A DNA stretch of 64,000 bases from JASSUD01 sp031963005. GTDB taxonomy: Bacteria > Pseudomonadota > Gammaproteobacteria > Burkholderiales > Burkholderiaceae. Below the pieces are notes generated by a model. The model did no database searches. It worked only from the letters and a program-made list of their open reading frames with translations, and had not been told where the DNA came from. The position numbers and the translations under genes are program-made. Shown here one piece after another: positions 59,196 to 64,000 of this stretch. Every line of letters begins with the position of its first letter. Within the stretch, counting starts at the first letter, position 1. Where the stretch lies: contig JASSUL010000001.1 in assembly GCA_031963005.1 (NCBI GenBank), forward strand, positions 291,665-355,664. Reading direction: 5' to 3'.

Positions 59196-59998
59196 GTGGA
59201 TCATCTGATAAGCAGGTATGGGGTAAGCGAACGTCAAGCGTGTAGAGCGATTAAATTGTCTCGCTCAGTCTATCGTTACGTATCGGTGGGAAGGGATAGC
59301 ACCGCACTGGTGATGCGTATAAAGGAAATTACGACAACCCGTGTGCATTACGGCTATCGGCGTGTCCATGTGCTATTGCGACGGGAAGGCTTTAAAGATA
59401 ATCATAAGCGGGTGTACCGCTGATATCGAGCCGGTGGGCTGTCCTTGCGCCATTACCGTCCTAAACGGAACAAAGCAGCGCGTTTACGGCAGCCAAAGCA
59501 AGCAGGAAAGATAAATGCAATCTGGAGCATGGATTTTGTGGCCGATACCCTGTTTGATGGCCGCCGATTATGGACTTTTCCCATGGTGGATAATTACACC
59601 CGTGAATGCCTCGCCATTGATGTGGGGCAGAATTTGAAAGCAGGAGATGTCGTGCGGGTTTTAGAACAACTGCGTATTACCCGGGGAGTACCCAAGACCA
59701 TCAAAGTGGATAATGGCTCAGAATTTATCTCAAAGCTCATGGATAAATGGGCCTATGAAAATGGGGTAGCGCTTGATTTCTCTCGGCCAGGCACTCCGAC
59801 CGATAATGCCAAAGTCAAATCCTTTAATGGGCGCTTTCGACAAGAGTGCCTCAATGCGCATGGGTTCTTGTCCTGGACGATGCAAAAGGCAAAATCGAGG
59901 CCTGGCGGCAGTACTATAATGAGGATCGTCCCCACTCTGCAAATGACTGGATGACCCCTGCCGAATTCGCCCGTCAATGCCTGAATTCAGCCATTTAA
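59196..59998 (+). pseudogene. IS3-family transposase OrfB, broken
   Basis: DDE transposase fragment with the integrase core: IWSMDFVADTLFDGRRLW (first D), TIKVDNGSEFISKLMDKWAY (second D) and FNGRFRQECLNAHGF (E). Two lesions disable it: an in-frame TGA at 59422-59424 in KRVYR-stop-YRAGGLSLR, and a frameshift near 59870, after which the correct C-terminus (GKIEAWRQYYNEDRPHSAND to NSAI) continues in another frame to TAA at 59996-59998. Confidence 0.9.
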
Positions 59999-60256
59999 TA
60001 TCATTCCAAAAGCCATTTTTTTCCATTTTAGAATGTATCGGAAATTGGGTCAGGACCAGTAGGACCAGACGCCATCTTGGGAATTCAAGCTGCTAAAGAT
60101 GCTAGGCTGTTCGATTTATGCGTAATAAGGTAGGTTTGGCCATATCTCAACTCTCAGGTCATTTCAAAATGAAGTACAGCCAATGGCGCAAAATTTTTAT
60201 TGAATGAGCCTACGTACTATTTTCCTATCCAGAACAGATTAATAAAAATGATCTTT

Positions 60257-62269
60257 TTAAAAAGAATTCCCATTCTGTTTTTTTTCTACTTCAGATAAGC
60301 AATGTTTTATATATAGATAGTCATTATAGTAGGGTATTTTTATTTCCCCACGATCAACCTCTGAAATATATATTTTTAACAATTTAATAATGTCAATTTT
60401 GATTTCTTCATCTACATCATTTAATTTACCGGCAAACTCTCCAAAAATACTCCATAAACCATTTCCAGGAACATAACTTACATTTCCCTGAATAAATTCA
60501 ATAATAGATTCCCTCGTTTCCTTATTTGCATTCGGCAATGCTTTAGCACACCATGCAAGGATTCTCGTGAGTTCTTCTCCGTCTTTAATGCTGACTATAT
60601 TTTTTTTAATTAAACTAAAAATATTGGAAATATCGGGTTCTTTATATGAAATATATACACTAGCAATCTGACGCAGGATTCGCGAAACCCCATTATCAGA
60701 AAGACGAAGTGCGCCTTTCTCAAGAAATTCTAAAATATTAGGCTTAATTTCCTCATAAAGTCCATAAAAACCGTTAGCAAATTCTTCTAAAGTTTCAGAA
60801 TATTGGTTTCGAGTAAAACGAATAGAGGCATATTCGTCTTCAAAAACCTGCTTCAACTTTTCCTTAATTAAATTAAAACTACGTATTTGTATCTCTTTTT
60901 TCAACCATAAATTTGGCAAAAGACGGGCAAATTTTTCCAAAACTACTGCGATCTCATTATCAGAAATAGTAGGTAGATATTTTTCAAATAATTTTAAAAT
61001 AGACTCTTGACTCTCCTTCGTGTCAAAACTATTGAATCTCCAAGCTAGCTGGGCCAAAATTTGAACACCGTTTGACCGCTTGCTTCCATCTTTAGCATTA
61101 ATGATGGCCTCTGTTTTCTCTACAACCCATTGCGCTATTTCATCGTGTTCATCCCTATCCCTATCTACATACTTTACTATTGAAATAAGCGTCTCCAAGA
61201 GTATCGTTCTCTTATCCGCGGTAAAATCATCAAATTTCTTTTGAAGTATATTGAAAATATCATTGCAGTTTTCTATACGGCCATTAAATGCTAATGCAAA
61301 TATGCACTCAGGTAATAATTGCCGGATTAAAGATAAATCGTTATATGAAATATCTTCTAACTTACTGGCCAATACCTTGAAAATTTCTGGATAAACTATT
61401 GCAAAAGGTCTTTCTTTTATCATCTGGACGATAAAAATACCCTTGTAATTTTCATGCAGTGCATATAATGTTTTCTCTACTATTTTTACTACTTCTTCTA
61501 CTTTTACTACTTCTTCTATTTCAGATTCATTGATGGATGCCTCATATAAGGAATTGTTTAAATCGGATAAAGTGTCCTCATATATGGAGTCTACATCAGA
61601 TAAGGAATCCTCTAGTTTTGTAAAAGGGGCCGCTTCCAGCAATAATTTATTCTTTTCAGTACGCTCTATTATTTTTTTGGCTTTTTCCAGAATGGGTTCC
61701 CATAAATTTATAGGCATATTCCAGATATTTTTACACAATATTTCACCGAGTTCCTTATCATTAAAACGAGGATCTTTAAGATTATTATTTAATTTTTCAA
61801 AATGCTCTTTTTCTTCTAAAATAGGGATAATTGAGCAGGTACGTTGAATGATATATTTTATTTCTTCTTCTGAAAGGTCAGGCATAGCCAACGCCCATTC
61901 CAACATGCCCAGTTTATTTATATTTGCAAAAAAAGCTAAAACCGTATGGAAAAATACTGGAGGAAGAATATTTTCATTAATAAGATCACGGTATATTTCA
62001 CTGGCTTCATAAGGCTCTTCTTGAGGCTTCCGATTTATAAAACGCTCTGAAAATAGAGCTCGCCCTAGATTTTGTAGGTCTTTTCCTGATTGATAAGGTA
62101 TTTTCTCATCATTTTTTTTTATTTCATCAGTAATTTTGTGCAAGATTTCAGGAGGCAGTGTTTTTATATAGCGCAAACTATAGCTAGAGCCTTTTTCCCT
62201 AGCAAGGCTTTCTGCCAGAGGTGGTAATGCTGCAATAGAGGGAGACAGGGAACTGGTACTTTTAAGCAT
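60257..62269 (-). CDS. F-box-like protein with helical repeats (probable secreted effector)
   Basis: 670 residues from ATG 62269, with AAAGGA upstream. Residues about 35-75 (YIKTLPPEILHKITDEIKKN and DLQNLGRALFSERFINR) look like an F-box: leucine-proline-x-glutamate-isoleucine-leucine start and two following helices. The rest is a run of amphipathic helices, roughly 35-50 residues apart (ILEFLEKGALRLSDNGVSRI, IIEFIQGNVSYVPGNGLWSI, IIKLLKIYISEVDRGE), suggesting a HEAT- or ARM-like solenoid; the repeats are too degenerate to name a family. A short repeated segment, VVKVEEVVKIVEK, lies near residue 255. Codon use is strongly AT-rich. No signal peptide. Adjacent to a dead IS, it is typical of accessory content. 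Confidence 0.65.
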   Translation of the reverse strand: MLKSTSSLSPSIAALPPLAESLAREKGSSYSLRYIKTLPPEILHKITDEIKKNDEKIPYQSGKDLQNLGRALFSERFINRKPQEEPYEASEIYRDLINENILPPVFFHTVLAFFANINKLGMLEWALAMPDLSEEEIKYIIQRTCSIIPILEEKEHFEKLNNNLKDPRFNDKELGEILCKNIWNMPINLWEPILEKAKKIIERTEKNKLLLEAAPFTKLEDSLSDVDSIYEDTLSDLNNSLYEASINESEIEEVVKVEEVVKIVEKTLYALHENYKGIFIVQMIKERPFAIVYPEIFKVLASKLEDISYNDLSLIRQLLPECIFALAFNGRIENCNDIFNILQKKFDDFTADKRTILLETLISIVKYVDRDRDEHDEIAQWVVEKTEAIINAKDGSKRSNGVQILAQLAWRFNSFDTKESQESILKLFEKYLPTISDNEIAVVLEKFARLLPNLWLKKEIQIRSFNLIKEKLKQVFEDEYASIRFTRNQYSETLEEFANGFYGLYEEIKPNILEFLEKGALRLSDNGVSRILRQIASVYISYKEPDISNIFSLIKKNIVSIKDGEELTRILAWCAKALPNANKETRESIIEFIQGNVSYVPGNGLWSIFGEFAGKLNDVDEEIKIDIIKLLKIYISEVDRGEIKIPYYNDYLYIKHCLSEVEKKQNGNSF

Positions 62270-62480
62270 AGAGGCTTATCCTTTATGTTATTAATGTAAG
62301 TTTATCTTACTATCATAAGAGCAATCCCATACTATTTCATCAGTTTAATTTATAAAGGAGCGAAGTTCTTACTAAAATTTTGTATTGCCCTGTGAACTAT
62401 TGACATGCAATCTCTGCATGATATGCGCTCGCTTTTTTGAAGTTGATCTTTAGCTGCAGCCATACTTGCGCATTCTTCAA

Positions 62481-62563
62481 TAGACTTCTTTCGAAACTCT
62501 GTAGCGGCGTCATTCCTCACCACCAACCTACCATACTGGATACTCGGGTTCGAAAAAAGTCTA
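62481..62563. repeat. Palindromic intergenic repeat, family 1, copy C
   Basis: 83-bp copy, TAGACTTCTTTCGAAACTCT at the left, GGGTTCGAAAAAAGTCTA at the right, with the core GTAGCGGCGTCATTCCTCAC and CACCAACCTACCATACTGG. It is closest to copy B (13929-14007). It lies between the two AT-rich genes, although its own sequence is less AT-rich, which argues that it was inserted there. Confidence 0.85.
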
Positions 62564-62682
62564 ATATCATTATGATTACATAGGCAGTATAGAATATTAT
62601 CGCCGCACCTTTTTAAACCTAGAAAGTTGTTCTAGCATCGATTTTTTTCTTGATTTTAATATATTGGATAAAGCTTGTCTTT

Positions 62683-64000
62683 TTACTCAGATATACCTAC
62701 ATATCTTCTTATGGATTTTCGCGATATAGATGGGCAATTTTTAATTATGTCGCTGATAAAATAACTCATACTCTTATCCTCATTTTTATAATGAAAAATA
62801 TAGAATGGCAAAATTATTTCTATTTTTTTTCGGATAACTTTTTTACCTCCATTATTTAAGAGTTCTTGTAATTTTGATATATACCCTGAGAACTCTTCTT
62901 TTTTTAATTCATTTTTTTTAATTTTATTCATAACTGAATTTTTTATTTCATCTATTCTATTTTTATGATTTTTATAATATTTTTCATTATTTTTTACATC
63001 TTTCTTTTTGGATTTATCCTCATCTGAGGATTGTAATTTTAATTGACTTTCTATTCCGTTTAAATATTTCTCCATAATATCAATATATATTCCGCAATTT
63101 TTATTAAAATATCCTATAAACTCTTCTTTTTTTCTTTCTTTATTTTCAGGAGAAAACCTGTAAAGATAAAATAATACGGTTTTCCTTATTCTTTCTTCAG
63201 AATTATTTCTATCCTTCGCAATGGAATCCTTCAAATACTTTTGTAATCCTGACAAATTTTCCGGAACATCTTCCAGAAATTTTTCTCCCTGAGTTTTATT
63301 ATTTAAATATTTCTTTACAATCGGATCTCTTATTTCTTTTATATGATCTCGGTATTTTTGAGATTTACTTTTTTTAACAAGCTCACTCCGAGATCGAAGT
63401 CCATTCTGCAAAGAAGTAGTATCTAGCAAGGAAGAGGACTGCGCGTCATGCTCATTGAAAGGCAAGGCAATCTCATGAGGGACTTCCCTTCCATTCTCTA
63501 ATACAGAGAAATGGGGAATCCTATCCTGGGATGCTAATATCACCGAAGACGAAATAGGGCCGTTTATTACAGGGGTATGTACTGTTGCAATCTGCATTTC
63601 TTGCAGCACAGCAGGAGTTGCTGGAAATTCATCCTGCGCTAACGCAGACGACGACGATTCCTCAAATAAAAACTTCCCTAATTTTGCAATTTCTTGATTT
63701 GGGTCTGTACATAAATTCTCTACAGAAACTGCTCCATTAAGAGAATTTTTTAATTCTTGGATAAAGTTATTTGAAAGTGCAGGTAATATTTCAACCTCTG
63801 TTTCTTGCAGCACAGCAGGAGTTGGGAGAAATTGCCATTGTATTGCTTGAAATGGCCCATGAATAGTTGGATTAAACAAAAACCCCTGAAATTGTGCAAT
63901 TTGCTGATTCGGATCCGCCGCAAAATACTGCTGTGCCGGCATTGTCAAAGCCGTATTCGATAAATGGGATACAGGAAGAGGAGTGTTAAGCCTTTGTCGC
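62683..64000 (-). CDS. Lysine-rich protein of unknown function (5' end outside the window)
   Basis: The frame is open to the window edge; the first in-window ATG is at 63942, but the codons between it and 64000 contain no stop, so the true start may lie beyond. At least 419 residues. An N-terminal module occurs twice: DPNQQIAQFQGFLFN with PTPAVLQETEVE (about residues 10-55) and DPNQEIAKLGKFLFE with ATPAVLQEMQIA (about 80-125). The remaining two thirds are Lys/Glu/Ile/Asn-rich helices (SRSELVKKSKSQKYRDHIKE to ISRKSIRRYVGISE). No family recognised, no membrane segment. The AT-rich codon use matches its neighbour. A secreted host-directed protein is possible. Confidence 0.7.
   Translation of the reverse strand, partial: RQRLNTPLPVSHLSNTALTMPAQQYFAADPNQQIAQFQGFLFNPTIHGPFQAIQWQFLPTPAVLQETEVEILPALSNNFIQELKNSLNGAVSVENLCTDPNQEIAKLGKFLFEESSSSALAQDEFPATPAVLQEMQIATVHTPVINGPISSSVILASQDRIPHFSVLENGREVPHEIALPFNEHDAQSSSLLDTTSLQNGLRSRSELVKKSKSQKYRDHIKEIRDPIVKKYLNNKTQGEKFLEDVPENLSGLQKYLKDSIAKDRNNSEERIRKTVLFYLYRFSPENKERKKEEFIGYFNKNCGIYIDIMEKYLNGIESQLKLQSSDEDKSKKKDVKNNEKYYKNHKNRIDEIKNSVMNKIKKNELKKEEFSGYISKLQELLNNGGKKVIRKKIEIILPFYIFHYKNEDKSMSYFISDIIKNCPSISRKSIRRYVGISE

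Larger units (their letters stand above)
58855..60058 (+). mobile_element. IS3-family insertion sequence (IS407-like), decayed
   Basis: Contains orfA, a broken orfB and a right end that reads GGAAATTGGGTCAGGACCA (60040-60058). The left end is near 58848-58860 (CGGCCCATTCAAAAG), only weakly complementary to the right end, so exact boundaries and target duplications are unsure. It cuts the 2HCT transporter gene. The transposase cannot be made in one piece. Confidence 0.8.

Overview
The window reads as a chromosomal segment of a betaproteobacterium of the Burkholderiaceae. Several blocks have the gene content and order I know from Burkholderia: rpsO-pnp-quinone oxidoreductase-tpiA, ispD-ispF, aroK-aroB-dgt, iscSUA-hscBA, SURF1-SCO-like-ctaA-ctaB, ygfZ/mltG-tmk and yciB-bolA. 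Between them lie eukaryote-like F-box, leucine-rich and ankyrin proteins, broken toxin-antitoxin and mobile-element fossils, and partly dismantled gene blocks. This mix suggests a host-associated, probably intracellular symbiont, for example of the fungal-endosymbiont Mycoavidus/Glomeribacter type. That placement is inference from gene content; no search was run.

Layout. 1-4735 (minus): tpiA (cut by the window edge), quinone oxidoreductase, pnp, rpsO. 4844-7130: truncated TumE toxin with intact TumA-type partner, then an F-box/LRR protein. 7511-9595 (minus): pdxH, ispF, ispD. 10161-13874: mfd. 14034-16277 (minus): vapB remnant, OmpW-type porin, dgt. 16278-20553 is a scarred stretch between dgt and aroB, two genes adjacent in relatives: group II intron fragment, Rieske oxygenase, Fic fossil, GDSL hydrolase and an internally deleted copy of the oxygenase. 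20554-29582 (minus): iscS, iscU, iscA, hscB, hscA, mutL, aroK, aroB, with no iscR or fdx at their usual places. 30056-37904: TDT transporter, then cytochrome-oxidase assembly genes interrupted by a GST and a possible effector. 37888-43017: dapE, yheS, metG (lacking its C-terminal domain). 43207-44599: Rpn nuclease and its partial duplicate. 44689-52066: tmk, mltG, ygfZ, a small membrane protein, yciB, bolA, an F-box/ankyrin protein and a glycosyltransferase. 52089-56850: dnaE, pncC, tRNA-Asn. 57250-64000 is an AT-rich accessory end: tandem-repeat coiled-coil protein, dead 2-hydroxycarboxylate transporter, decayed IS3 element, F-box-like helical-repeat protein and a lysine-rich protein running off the window.

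The most notable themes are: (1) three different F-box-like architectures in 64 kb, consistent with a set of secreted proteins that engage host SCF ubiquitin ligases; (2) two families of palindromic intergenic repeats, one copy lying inside the isc operon; (3) low-complexity insertions in several otherwise conserved housekeeping enzymes; (4) an isc operon without its regulator and ferredoxin but with IscR-like half-sites at its promoter; (5) many fossils (TumE, VapB, Fic, group II intron, IS3, 2HCT carrier, Rieske oxygenase).
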